Shown one piece after another: positions 16,057 to 23,972 of a DNA stretch of 64,000 bases (positions are counted from its first letter, which is position 1; every line of letters begins with the position of its first letter). A model generated the notes under the pieces. That model was not told where the DNA came from. It did no database searches and saw nothing but the letters and a program-made list of their open reading frames with translations. Both the position numbers and the translations under genes were made by a program. This DNA comes from Parafrankia discariae (GTDB lineage: Bacteria > Actinomycetota > Actinomycetes > Frankiales > Frankiaceae), in assembly GCF_000373365.1 (NCBI RefSeq), contig NZ_KB891181.1, positions 52,189-116,188 of the forward strand, written 5' to 3'.

Positions 16057-18411
16057 TCAGGTCTGGCGGACGGCCTTGGCGGCCAGGAGGGCGTCGATCT
16101 CCGCCGGGGGGAAGCCGAGGTCGGTGAGCACGGCGACGCTGTGCTCACCGACGCCCGGAAGCATCAGCCCGCCCGGTCCCGGTCCCGCGCCGGTGCCGGC
16201 ACCGGCGTCCGGGTCCGGGTCGGTGCCGGGGCCGGGGCCGGCCGGGCCGTACCGTGGCAGGATCCCGATCTGCTCGAACCAACCCCAGTCGGCGACCTCG
16301 TACGAGGCGACCCGCCCGAGCTGGCGGTTGACCGGGTCGTCCAGCACCGCGCGGCGGAAGCCGTCTCGGTCGAGCGGCTCGACGAGGTCGGCGAGCAGGC
16401 CGGCCCCACGCAGGCGGGCCACCCACTCGGCGGCCGGCGCGGCGGCGAACACGCCCGCCAGGACCGTCTCGGCCCGGCGGGCCGGCGCGTCGTCCACGCC
16501 CCCGCGCAGCGGCGCGTAGGACTCCGGCAGGCCGTCGGCCGCCGTCAGCTCGCGCAGGCGGGCCCAGGCGTCCCGGTCGGGCAGGACGAGCGCGAACCAG
16601 TGGTCGTCGCCGCCGGCGTAGATCCGGTAGCCCGGGCCGTACCCGGTCTGGGTGGAGTCGAGCGCCGGGGTCGGGACCCGCTCGCCGTCGCGCTGGAACA
16701 CCCCACTCTGCAGCAGCATCCCGGCGCCCAGCAGGCTCGTCGCCACCCGCTGCCCGCACCCGGTCGACTCCCGGGCGTACAGGCCGGCCAGGATCCCGGT
16801 CGCGGCCACCCAGCCGCCGCTGACGTCCAGCGGGATCCAGGTGGGGGCGACCGGGTCGTTGCCGGTGCCGCCGACGGCCTGCTCCAGGCCGGTCAGCGCC
16901 TGCATCAGGGCGTCGTTGCCGGGGTACCTCGCCCGCGGCCCGGTCGGGCCGAAGGCGCTGGCGTGGCAGTACACGGCCCGTGGGTTGAGCCGGGCGACGG
17001 TCTCCGCGTCGATGCCGAGCCGTTCGGCCACGCCGACCCGGAAGTTGTGCACGACGACGTCGGCCCACCGGATCAGCCGTTCCACGACGGGCCGGGCCTC
17101 GGGAGCCCTCAGGTCCATCGCCAGGCTGCGCTTGCCGCGCTGGCAGGCGGCCACCGCGTAGGCGGCGGCCCGCATGGCCTCGCCCTCGGGCGGCTCGACC
17201 TTGACCACCTCCGCGCCCAGGTCGGCGAGGATCTGGGCACCCAGCGGCCCGGCCACGAACGCGGAGAAGTCCAGGACGCGAACCCCCCGCAGGAGACGCC
17301 CGGACGCGCCGGCCGCGGTTCCTGTGCCGGCCGCCGCCGGGTCGCCGTCCGCGAGTGCGGGGCGCACGGGGCGCACGGAGATCGGCGAGCCGACCACGAC
17401 GTCCCGGTGGCCGGATTCCGCGCGGGTCACGGCCAGGCCGACCTCGGCCAGGTGCGGGTCGGTCAGCGCGTCGCCGGGGCGCAGCACCGGCTCGCAGGCG
17501 ATGCCCGCCGCGCGCAGCCGGTTCAGCCAGTCCTCGCGCGGGCGCAGCGCGAACGGCGAGCGCCAGCGGCGGGCACGCTCGTTGAGCGCCCCGGTCATCT
17601 GGTCGGCGTAGTAGCCCTCGTCGCTGGGGGTGTCGCCGAGGACGTCGATGAGGCGGGCGTACATCCCCTTGCCGCCGAACCAGACCTGCAGCAGCTCGCC
17701 GTCGGCGCAGCGGTACAGGAAGTTCGGGAAGGTCGAGCCCTTCTCCCAGTACGACTCGATCTCGGTGGCGGCGCGCTCGGAGCGCCCGATCATGCACCCG
17801 AGGGTGGACAGCAGCCCGTCGTAGAGCGACGTCTCGGCCCAGCCGCCGGTGCCCGTCCCGACCCGGCGGCGCAGCAGCGCGAGCGCGGACGTCGTGAGCA
17901 GGAAGGCCGTGCCGCTGCCGGCCGCCTGCGCGTCGACGAAGACCGGGCCCGGCCGGTGCCCGACGAGCTGGGTGCAGAACCCGGCCCGCGCCTCCACCAG
18001 CAGCCCGAAGTCCTCCCCGCGGCCCTTGGACGTCCGACTGGGCCGGCAGCGGACGTACACCAGGCCCGGGTTGGCCGCCCGGAGGTCGAGGTGGCCCAGG
18101 CCGCGCCGCTCGACGAGCGCCTCGGGCCCGTAGACGAACGCGACGTCGGCGCCGGCGAGCAGGTCCCGGACCTGGGCGGCGTCGTCGGTGACGACCAGTT
18201 CCTTGTCGCGGTGCCAGACCTCGCCCCAGGCCACGTGCTCGTCGATCGCCGGCGTCGTCGTCCCGACGACCCGGACGACCCGCGCGCCCAGGTCGGCGAG
18301 GAGCATGCCGGGCACGCCGCCCGCCAGGCCGAGGCCGAGATCGCTGGTGCCGACCGCGACCTCGACGACCGTCAGGCCCGCGCAGGGACGTCCGGTGGGG
18401 GCGGCGCTCAC
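16057..18411 (-). CDS. tandem-fused type III CoA transferase (CaiB/BaiF x2)
   Basis: A 784-residue protein made of two CaiB-type halves, where most family members have one (about 400 residues). The C-terminal half starts near GVRVLDFSAFVAGPLGAQ and keeps the catalytic-type Asp in GNDALMQALTGLEQ. In the N-terminal half the equivalent place reads DFGLLVEARAGF, with Gly at the Asp position, so that half is probably not catalytic. The GTG start overlaps the stop of the LLM gene by 4 bases. It likely moves CoA between an acyl-CoA and a free acid. Fused pairs of this sort may replace the usual interlocked homodimer. Confidence 0.88.
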   Translation of the reverse strand: MSAAPTGRPCAGLTVVEVAVGTSDLGLGLAGGVPGMLLADLGARVVRVVGTTTPAIDEHVAWGEVWHRDKELVVTDDAAQVRDLLAGADVAFVYGPEALVERRGLGHLDLRAANPGLVYVRCRPSRTSKGRGEDFGLLVEARAGFCTQLVGHRPGPVFVDAQAAGSGTAFLLTTSALALLRRRVGTGTGGWAETSLYDGLLSTLGCMIGRSERAATEIESYWEKGSTFPNFLYRCADGELLQVWFGGKGMYARLIDVLGDTPSDEGYYADQMTGALNERARRWRSPFALRPREDWLNRLRAAGIACEPVLRPGDALTDPHLAEVGLAVTRAESGHRDVVVGSPISVRPVRPALADGDPAAAGTGTAAGASGRLLRGVRVLDFSAFVAGPLGAQILADLGAEVVKVEPPEGEAMRAAAYAVAACQRGKRSLAMDLRAPEARPVVERLIRWADVVVHNFRVGVAERLGIDAETVARLNPRAVYCHASAFGPTGPRARYPGNDALMQALTGLEQAVGGTGNDPVAPTWIPLDVSGGWVAATGILAGLYARESTGCGQRVATSLLGAGMLLQSGVFQRDGERVPTPALDSTQTGYGPGYRIYAGGDDHWFALVLPDRDAWARLRELTAADGLPESYAPLRGGVDDAPARRAETVLAGVFAAAPAAEWVARLRGAGLLADLVEPLDRDGFRRAVLDDPVNRQLGRVASYEVADWGWFEQIGILPRYGPAGPGPGTDPDPDAGAGTGAGPGPGGLMLPGVGEHSVAVLTDLGFPPAEIDALLAAKAVRQT

Positions 18412-19436
18412 GGCGCCACCCCGTCAGCCGCTCCGTCGGCCGCCCGGCCCGCCACGCCGGCGGTCACCTCGCCGGCCACGTCGCCGGCCGGCAGGGTGAG
18501 GCGGGGCAGTACCTCCTCGGCCGCGAGTCGGACCACTTCGAGGGTGTTCTCGTGCGCCGCCGGCGAGATGACGAAGTGGCGGACCCCCGCGTCCACGTAC
18601 TGCTGGAAGCGGGCGGCGACCTCGTCGGGCGTGCCGGCGGGGGCGACCCGTTCGAGCATCCCGCCGGGCTTGTTCCCGTAGGCGCCGCCGAGGAACGACG
18701 CGACGTCGTCACGGGCGCGGTCGCCGTCCGGGCGGATCGAGCAGTAGAGGTACATCATCCACTCGAAATCGGCCTTCTCCAGGTCACGGCCGGCCGCGGC
18801 GGCGTGCTCCCGGACGGTGCCGACCGTGCGGGCATAGGCGTCCGGTGACATCAGGTAGGGCAGCCAGCCGTCGCCGACGCGGGCGGCGCGGCGCATGGCG
18901 GGCCCCTTGCGGCCGGAGATCAGCAGCGGCGGGCCGCCGGGGCGCCGGGGCGGCCGGTCCGCCCCGCGCAGCTCGACCGGGACCAGCTCCGCGTCGTCGA
19001 GGTGGAAGAACTTCCCGTGGTGGGTCACCGGGCCGCCGGCCCACAGTGCTCGGAGGAGGTCCAGGGTCTCGTCGGTGCGCGCCCCGCGCTCGGCGACGGG
19101 CACCCCGACGGCGTCGAACTCCTGGGGGAACTCGCCGCCGACGCCGACCCCGACCGAGATCCGTCCGCCGCTGTGGACGTCCAGGTCGGCGAGCTGCTTG
19201 GCGATGATCACCGGGGGGTAGAGCGGGGCGAGCAGGATCGAGGTGCCGACGCGGACCCGTTCCGTCCAGGCGGTCATCAGCGCGAGCCGGGTGATCACCT
19301 CTCCGGTGCCCGTCCGGGGGAGGATGTGGCCGCCCTGCCAGACGGACTCGATCGGGAGGCGTTCCGCGGCGGCGAGCCACGCCCGGTCCGGCTCGGGGAG
19401 GGCGGCGGCTCCAAAGACGATGCGATTGCCTGGCAA
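18408..19436 (-). CDS. LLM class flavin-dependent oxidoreductase
   Basis: A 342-residue luciferase-like TIM-barrel oxidoreductase that uses F420 or FMN. Family features are LMTAWTERVRVGTSILLAPL, QLADLDVHSGGRISVGVGVG and LISGRKGPAMRRAARVGDGW. The start is TTG 19436, chosen because AAGGAG lies 7 bases upstream and the family-like sequence begins there (PGNRIVFGAAAL). It is translationally coupled to the CoA transferase. It is divergent from the DUF35 gene with the palindromic site D between them. Confidence 0.85.
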   Translation of the reverse strand: MPGNRIVFGAAALPEPDRAWLAAAERLPIESVWQGGHILPRTGTGEVITRLALMTAWTERVRVGTSILLAPLYPPVIIAKQLADLDVHSGGRISVGVGVGGEFPQEFDAVGVPVAERGARTDETLDLLRALWAGGPVTHHGKFFHLDDAELVPVELRGADRPPRRPGGPPLLISGRKGPAMRRAARVGDGWLPYLMSPDAYARTVGTVREHAAAAGRDLEKADFEWMMYLYCSIRPDGDRARDDVASFLGGAYGNKPGGMLERVAPAGTPDEVAARFQQYVDAGVRHFVISPAAHENTLEVVRLAAEEVLPRLTLPAGDVAGEVTAGVAGRAADGAADGVAP

Positions 19437-19572
19437 CCAGGGCTCCTTAACGGGTGCCGGCCGGCCGGCCGGACGGCGCGGCCGGGCCGTCCGGGTCGTC
19501 CGGGTCGGGGAGCGGACTCGGCGGCTGTACGCGTGCCCGCGCGCGGGTCCGGGCCTGCGTGGCAGAATAGCG

Positions 19573-19590
19573 GAGTGAGCGTACACTTCT
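19573..19590. promoter_or_regulatory. operator-like palindrome, site D
   Basis: AGTGAGCGTACACT (19574-19587) lies in the divergent promoter region between the LLM gene (-) and the DUF35 gene (+). It differs from site C at one base. Confidence 0.5.
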
Positions 19591-19601
19591 CTTCGTCGCG
19601 A

Positions 19602-19662
19602 AGGGAAGCCGCGACAGGAAGCCGCGACAGGAAGCCGCGAAGAGAAAGCCGCGAAGAGAAGG
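19602..19662 (+). repeat. short tandem repeat in the 5' leader of the DUF35 gene
   Basis: The sequence GGAAGCCGCGACA and variants (AGAAAGCCGCGAAGAG) recur about four to five times between the operator-like site and the start codon. The purine-rich units mimic ribosome binding sites. Confidence 0.55.
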
Positions 19663-19694
19663 CGGTGCAGGTCAGCCGCGCGAGGGGGAGAAGC

Positions 19695-20174
19695 TTGACC
19701 GCGACCGTAGGTATACCCCCGGCCGTGACCGAGGAGACCGAACCGTTCTGGGCGGCGGCCCGGGAGGGCCGGCTGCTCGTCGAGCACTGCCCGGCCTGCG
19801 GGGCCGACTCCTTCCCGCCGTACGGTGCCTGCCGGGTGTGCCGGAGCCGTCCGGTGGAGTTCGTCGAGATCACCGAGCGGGGCCGGGTCTACAGCTTCAC
19901 GGTGAACCACCAGCGCTGGCTGCCCGGGCTGGAGGTGCCCTACGCGATCGTCCTCGTCGAGTTCCCGGGCCATCCGGGTGTGCGGGTGGCCGGCCGGCTG
20001 CGCGGCTGCCCCCCGCAGGCCGCGGCGATCGGCCTGGAGGTCGAGGTCGGCTTCGAGCCGGGGCCCGGCGGCTTCGCCGTCCCCAGCTTCGTCGCCGTGC
20101 CCAGCGCCATCGCCGGTCCCGGCTCCGCCGCCGTCGACCGCACGCCTGAGGCCGGCGCCGGGGCGGGCGCGTGA
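19695..20174 (+). CDS. DUF35 / OB-fold zinc-ribbon protein (acyl-CoA associated)
   Basis: A 159-residue protein with a rubredoxin-like zinc knuckle, C-x2-C-x10-C-x2-C (CPACGADSFPPYGACRVC), then an OB fold (YSFTVNHQRWLPG, YAIVLVEF). Such DUF35 proteins pair with thiolase-like enzymes. In steroid degradation the ChsH2 DUF35 domain binds the aldolase Ltp2. I chose TTG 19695 because GAGGGGGAG precedes it; GTG 19665 in the same frame is an alternative. The stop overlaps the thiolase-like gene start (GTGA), which supports a complex. Confidence 0.85.
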   Translation: MTATVGIPPAVTEETEPFWAAAREGRLLVEHCPACGADSFPPYGACRVCRSRPVEFVEITERGRVYSFTVNHQRWLPGLEVPYAIVLVEFPGHPGVRVAGRLRGCPPQAAAIGLEVEVGFEPGPGGFAVPSFVAVPSAIAGPGSAAVDRTPEAGAGAGA

Positions 20175-21361
20175 CGGGCACCGAGCACTTCGAGCGGCGG
20201 GTCGTGCTCTCCGGCGTCGGCCAGTCGGCCGTCGGGCGGCGTCTCGACCGCTCCGGCTTCCAGCTGACCCTCGACGCCGTCCACGCGGCGATCGAGGACG
20301 CCGGGCTGCGGGTCGACGACATCGACGGCCTGGCCATGTTCCCCGGCGGTGGCAAAGCCAACCTGCCCGGCTACGCCAACGGCAACCTGTACGAGATCCA
20401 GGACGCGCTGCGCCTCACCACCACCTGGCGGCAGGGCCAGGTCGAGGGCATGAGCCTGCCCTTCTACGGCCCGGCACAGGCGGTCGCGACCGGCCAGGCC
20501 CGCCACGTGGTCATCTGGCGGACGGTGAAGGAGGGCAGCGCCGCGCGCAACGCCGGCGGCCGCCCCGCCTACGGGTCGATCCACCCGGCGGCCGAGGGTC
20601 CGCTGGCCTGGCTGCTGCCGGTCGGCGCGCTCTCCCCGGTGTGCCAGGTGGCCCCCTACGCCACCCGGTACATGCACGAGTACGGCGTCACCCGCGAGCA
20701 GCTCGCCTGGATCCCGGTGACCCAGCGCGCGCACGCCGCCCTCAACCCGGACGCCGTCTACCGCGACCCGCTGACCGTCGACGACTACCTGGCGTCACGC
20801 ATGATCTCCACGCCGATCTGCCTGTACGACTGCGACGTTCCCGTCGACGGGGCCACCGCGATCGTCGTCTCGGCGGCGGAGACCGCCCCCGACCTGCGGG
20901 CACCGGTCGCCGTCGAGGCGATGGCCGGGGTCGTGGACGGACGTCCCTCGTGGGAGCAGTGGGCGGACATGGGCCGGGTCGGCCACGCCACCGCGGCGGC
21001 CCTGTGGAACCGGACCAGCCTGCGGCCGGCGGACGTCGACGTCGCCCAGCTCTACGACGGCTTCACCATCGAGGCCGTCTGGTGGCTGGAGGCGATGGGG
21101 TTCTGCGGCGTCGGCGAGGCCGGCGCGTTCGTCGAGGGTGGCAAGCGGATCGCGCTCGGCGGCGACCTGCCGCTCAACACCTGGGGCGGGCAGCTGTCCG
21201 GCGGGCGGCTGCACGCCTCCTTCGGGCATACCGCCGAGGCGATCCGCCAGCTCCGTGGCGAGGCCGGTGCGCGGCAGGTGGTCGGCGCGGAGGTCGCCGC
21301 GGTGACCAACGTGGGCGGGATCGAGGCGGGCGCGGCTCTCCTGACGCGCTGGCGCGGCTGA
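20171..21361 (+). CDS. thiolase-like / lipid-transfer protein, probable Ltp2-type aldolase
   Basis: A 396-residue thiolase-fold protein. The C-terminal thiolase segment is present (GGRLHASFGHTAEAIRQL and TNVGGIEAGAALL), but the N-terminal nucleophile motif C-x-G is not. The aligned stretch reads PFYGPAQAVATG, with no cysteine. This argues against acyl transfer. Known thiolase-like proteins lacking that Cys and coupled to DUF35 partners are retro-aldolases of steroid side-chain degradation. The gene overlaps its DUF35 partner by 4 bases. The aldolase assignment is inference. Confidence 0.82.
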   Translation: MTGTEHFERRVVLSGVGQSAVGRRLDRSGFQLTLDAVHAAIEDAGLRVDDIDGLAMFPGGGKANLPGYANGNLYEIQDALRLTTTWRQGQVEGMSLPFYGPAQAVATGQARHVVIWRTVKEGSAARNAGGRPAYGSIHPAAEGPLAWLLPVGALSPVCQVAPYATRYMHEYGVTREQLAWIPVTQRAHAALNPDAVYRDPLTVDDYLASRMISTPICLYDCDVPVDGATAIVVSAAETAPDLRAPVAVEAMAGVVDGRPSWEQWADMGRVGHATAAALWNRTSLRPADVDVAQLYDGFTIEAVWWLEAMGFCGVGEAGAFVEGGKRIALGGDLPLNTWGGQLSGGRLHASFGHTAEAIRQLRGEAGARQVVGAEVAAVTNVGGIEAGAALLTRWRG

Positions 21362-21440
21362 CCGCGGCCACAGGTCCGGGTTCGGGCCTGGGCCTGGGTG
21401 AACGCGGCCGTGAGGGCCGCGGGAGAGAAGGGGACGTCGA

Positions 21441-22274
21441 ATGCCGAGGAACAGCGGACGGGTCGAGGGAAAGGTCGCCATCGTCACCGGTGCCGGCTCG
21501 ACACCGGGCGACGGGATGGGCACCGGGAAGGCCAGCGCCGTGATGCTCGCCCGGGAGGGCGCGAGCGTGCTGCTCGTCGACCTGCGTCCCGAGCGCGCCG
21601 AACTGACCCTGAAGATGATCGAGGACGAGGGCGGCAAGGCGAAGGTGTTCGCCGCCGACGTCACCCGGGCGGACCAGTGCGAGGCGATGGTCGCGGCGGC
21701 CGTCGAGAACTTCGGCACCGTCGACATCCTCGTCAACAACATCGGGCTGGCCTCGCTGGGCACCGTCGTGGACCTCTCCGAGGAGGCCTGGGACCGTGCC
21801 CTCGACGTGAACCTGCGCACGGTCTTCCTGGCGTCCAAGTACACCGTGCCGGTGATGGCCGCGCAGGGCTCCGGCTCGATCGTCAACATCTCGTCGATCT
21901 CCGCGCTGCGCGGCGACGGCACGATCGCCTACTCGGCGGCCAAGGGCGCGATGCTCGCCATGACCGTCGACATGGCCTACTCGCACGGCCGGCAGGGGAT
22001 CCGGGTCAACGCGATCGCGCCCGGGCACATCACCACCCCGATGGTGAACTCCGTCTCCGGGCAGGACCCACGGGCCGGGTTCCGCACGAGACTGCGCAAC
22101 GAGGCCGGCCTGCTCGGCACCCCGGGCACCGGCTGGGACGTCGGCTGGGCGGTGGCCTTCCTCGCCTCCGACGAGGCGCGCTGGATCACCGGGATCACCA
22201 TGCCGGTGGACTCCGGGGTTCTCAGCATCACGCCGCTGTCGATGGCGCAGTACCTGCGCGCCATCCCCGAGTAG
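21441..22274 (+). CDS. SDR family oxidoreductase
   Basis: A 277-residue classical SDR. The glycine-rich loop is lengthened, TGAGSTPGDGMGTGKA (16-31), compared with TGxxxGIG. It has NNIG instead of NNAG, S152, and the pair Y164-x3-K168 (YSAAK). ATG 21441 has GGGAGAG and GGGG upstream. It lies at the end of the plus-strand operon after the aldolase pair and probably oxidises the hydroxyacyl-CoA or aldol product. The extended loop is seen in some actinobacterial SDRs that hold their nicotinamide cofactor tightly. Confidence 0.87.
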   Translation: MPRNSGRVEGKVAIVTGAGSTPGDGMGTGKASAVMLAREGASVLLVDLRPERAELTLKMIEDEGGKAKVFAADVTRADQCEAMVAAAVENFGTVDILVNNIGLASLGTVVDLSEEAWDRALDVNLRTVFLASKYTVPVMAAQGSGSIVNISSISALRGDGTIAYSAAKGAMLAMTVDMAYSHGRQGIRVNAIAPGHITTPMVNSVSGQDPRAGFRTRLRNEAGLLGTPGTGWDVGWAVAFLASDEARWITGITMPVDSGVLSITPLSMAQYLRAIPE

Positions 22275-22293
22275 CGGCGGGGCGGGGCGGACC

Positions 22294-22331
22294 GCCCGCC
22301 GGGACGAACGACGTCGTTCGTCCCGGCGGGC
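22294..22331. terminator. bidirectional terminator palindrome
   Basis: Perfect 38-bp palindrome (19-bp arms, no loop), 20 bases after the SDR stop and before the 3' end of the convergent cutinase gene. Confidence 0.8.
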
Positions 22332-22350
22332 CGCTTTCACCGCGGCCTCG

Positions 22351-22473
22351 GCGTGCGGGCTACTTCAGCACGGACCACCTCGGCACGGGCACTACTTCAG
22401 CGTGCGGGCTACTTCAGCACGGACCACCTCGGCACGGGCACTACTTCAGCGTGCGGACTACTTCAGCGCGAGG
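22351..22473. repeat. 49-bp tandem repeat ending in the cutinase stop region
   Basis: Copies start at 22351, 22400 and 22449 (partial). The unit itself holds two copies of CTACTTCAG, which on the minus strand reads as the cutinase C-terminal Leu-Lys-stop. The array therefore looks like serial duplication of the gene's 3' end. Confidence 0.85.
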
Positions 22474-23123
22474 ACCTTCGTCGCGGCGAACTTCCCGCCG
22501 TCGGCGGCGCCGCCGTCAAAGCCGTACGTGATGTGCGCGAAGAAGTTGAACCCCGAGGCGCACACGGGGTCGCCGAGGTTGCAGTACTCCTTGGCCTTCG
22601 GGCCGTAGAGCGGACTCGACGTGGTGATCTTTCCGGCGGTAAGCGCCAGCGGGTTGCCGAAGACGACCACCGCCGCGACCCGCGGGGCGAGGTCGGTCGG
22701 AATGGTCTCGCCGATGCCGAGGAACGTCGGGATCCCGATCGAGATGTCGGTGACGCTGGCGCCCTGCGAGTAGCCGCCCAGCACGAACTTCGTGTTCGGG
22801 CAGGCGGCCGCGGTGGCCTTCACGTGCCGGGTCATGTCGGTGGCCCCGGGGCCGGCCGACGTCTGCGCGTAGTCCGCGGCGTAGTTCACGGCGTACGAGG
22901 CGACCGTCTTACCGGGCAGATTCTGTTTCACGGCGTTGACGAACGGGCTGCCGGTGATGCCCAGGCCGGGCAGCTCACCGCTGCCCCGGGCGAACACGAC
23001 TTCCACGTCGGAGCAGGTGGCCGCCTGCGCGGGCCCCGCCACGATGCCACCGCCGACGGTGCAGGCCGTCGCGGCGACGGCGAGCGCCAGGACGCGGCGC
23101 TTCCAGGAACCGACAGAACTCAT
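22458..23123 (-). CDS. secreted cutinase family esterase
   Basis: A 221-residue exported serine esterase for cutin, lipid or polyester bonds. A signal peptide is clear: KRR, a hydrophobic stretch, then AGPAQAATC with cleavage near residue 36. The catalytic triad is Ser in GGYSQG, Asp in NLGDPVC and His in FFAHITYG, with cysteines for the family disulfides. ATG 23123 has GAGGAG 7 bases upstream. It is convergent with the SDR. The 49-bp repeats lie at its 3' end. Confidence 0.92.
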   Translation of the reverse strand: MSSVGSWKRRVLALAVAATACTVGGGIVAGPAQAATCSDVEVVFARGSGELPGLGITGSPFVNAVKQNLPGKTVASYAVNYAADYAQTSAGPGATDMTRHVKATAAACPNTKFVLGGYSQGASVTDISIGIPTFLGIGETIPTDLAPRVAAVVVFGNPLALTAGKITTSSPLYGPKAKEYCNLGDPVCASGFNFFAHITYGFDGGAADGGKFAATKVLALK

Positions 23124-23438
23124 GCGCGAATCTCCTCGCGTTAACGACCAGCGCAGTACGGCTGGTCTGGTGTCCCACCCCCTCCCCTTGTGAAGCTTTA
23201 GTGCGATTTGGACGCTATCGTCCGTTCTGCCCGTGAGCAATGGGTACCCGATCGGGTTCACCCGAAAGTGCCACCGGAGCGCCACGCAGGGACACCGCCC
23301 GCGCCCGCGGGGCCGCTGCTCCGTGTCTCCCGTCCCCGCCGCGGGCTCCTTGCGCCGCAGGGCTTCTTCGGGTCGCGCTCAACCTGACGGCGGGCGGCGG
23401 CGTTGAAGGAGGGCAGGAGCACGGAAGGGACGTATCGG
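23124..23438. other. 315-bp divergent promoter region (cutinase / SigE-like)
   Basis: No gene seen. It holds the 5' leaders of the cutinase (-) and the sigma factor (+). No clear operator was found. Confidence 0.5.
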
Positions 23439-23972
23439 GTGCTGGAACGCGAGGAACGGGCGTTCGAGGAGTTCGTCGCACGCACGAGTGATCGACTGGT
23501 GCGCTGCGCCGTGCTGCTCGTCGGCGACCGGGGAGCGGCGGAGGACCTGGTCCAGGGGGCGCTGGAGCGCACCTACCGGCACTGGCCGCGGGTGTCCGCC
23601 GGGTACCCGGAGGCGTACGTGCGCCGGGCGCTGGTCAACGCGGCGGCCAGCCGGTGGCGCCGGTTCCGGATCCGTGAGGTGCCGTGGGGCCCGGACATCG
23701 AGATCGGCCTGCCGGACCAGGCCAACCTGCCGGACCACGCCGACCGGCTGTCGGTGCGCGACGAGCTCGTCCAAGCCCTGATGACCCTGCCGGTCCGGCA
23801 GCGCGCGGTGCTGGTCCTGCGCTACCTCGACGACCTGCCCGAGGCGGAGGTAGCGGCCATGCTCGGCTGCAGCGTCGGCTCGGTCAAGAGCCAGGCCTCA
23901 CGCGGCCTCGCCCGGCTGCGGGCCGGCGCGCACCTCGACGACGTCCAGCCGGCGGAAAGGAGGACCCCGTGA
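23439..23972 (+). CDS. SigE-family ECF RNA polymerase sigma factor
   Basis: A 177-residue ECF sigma factor. Region 2 is at FEEFVARTSDRLVRCAVLL to AYVRRALVNAA. Region 4 is LPVRQRAVLVLRYLDDLPE with the HTH EVAAMLGCSVGSVKSQASRGL. GTG 23439 follows GGAAGGGA; TTG 23403 is an alternative start without a good ribosome binding site. The next gene overlaps its stop (GTGA), so the membrane protein downstream is likely its partner. The length and the SVGSVKSQASRGLARLR signature are typical of the actinobacterial SigE-type subgroup. Confidence 0.88.
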   Translation: MLEREERAFEEFVARTSDRLVRCAVLLVGDRGAAEDLVQGALERTYRHWPRVSAGYPEAYVRRALVNAAASRWRRFRIREVPWGPDIEIGLPDQANLPDHADRLSVRDELVQALMTLPVRQRAVLVLRYLDDLPEAEVAAMLGCSVGSVKSQASRGLARLRAGAHLDDVQPAERRTP

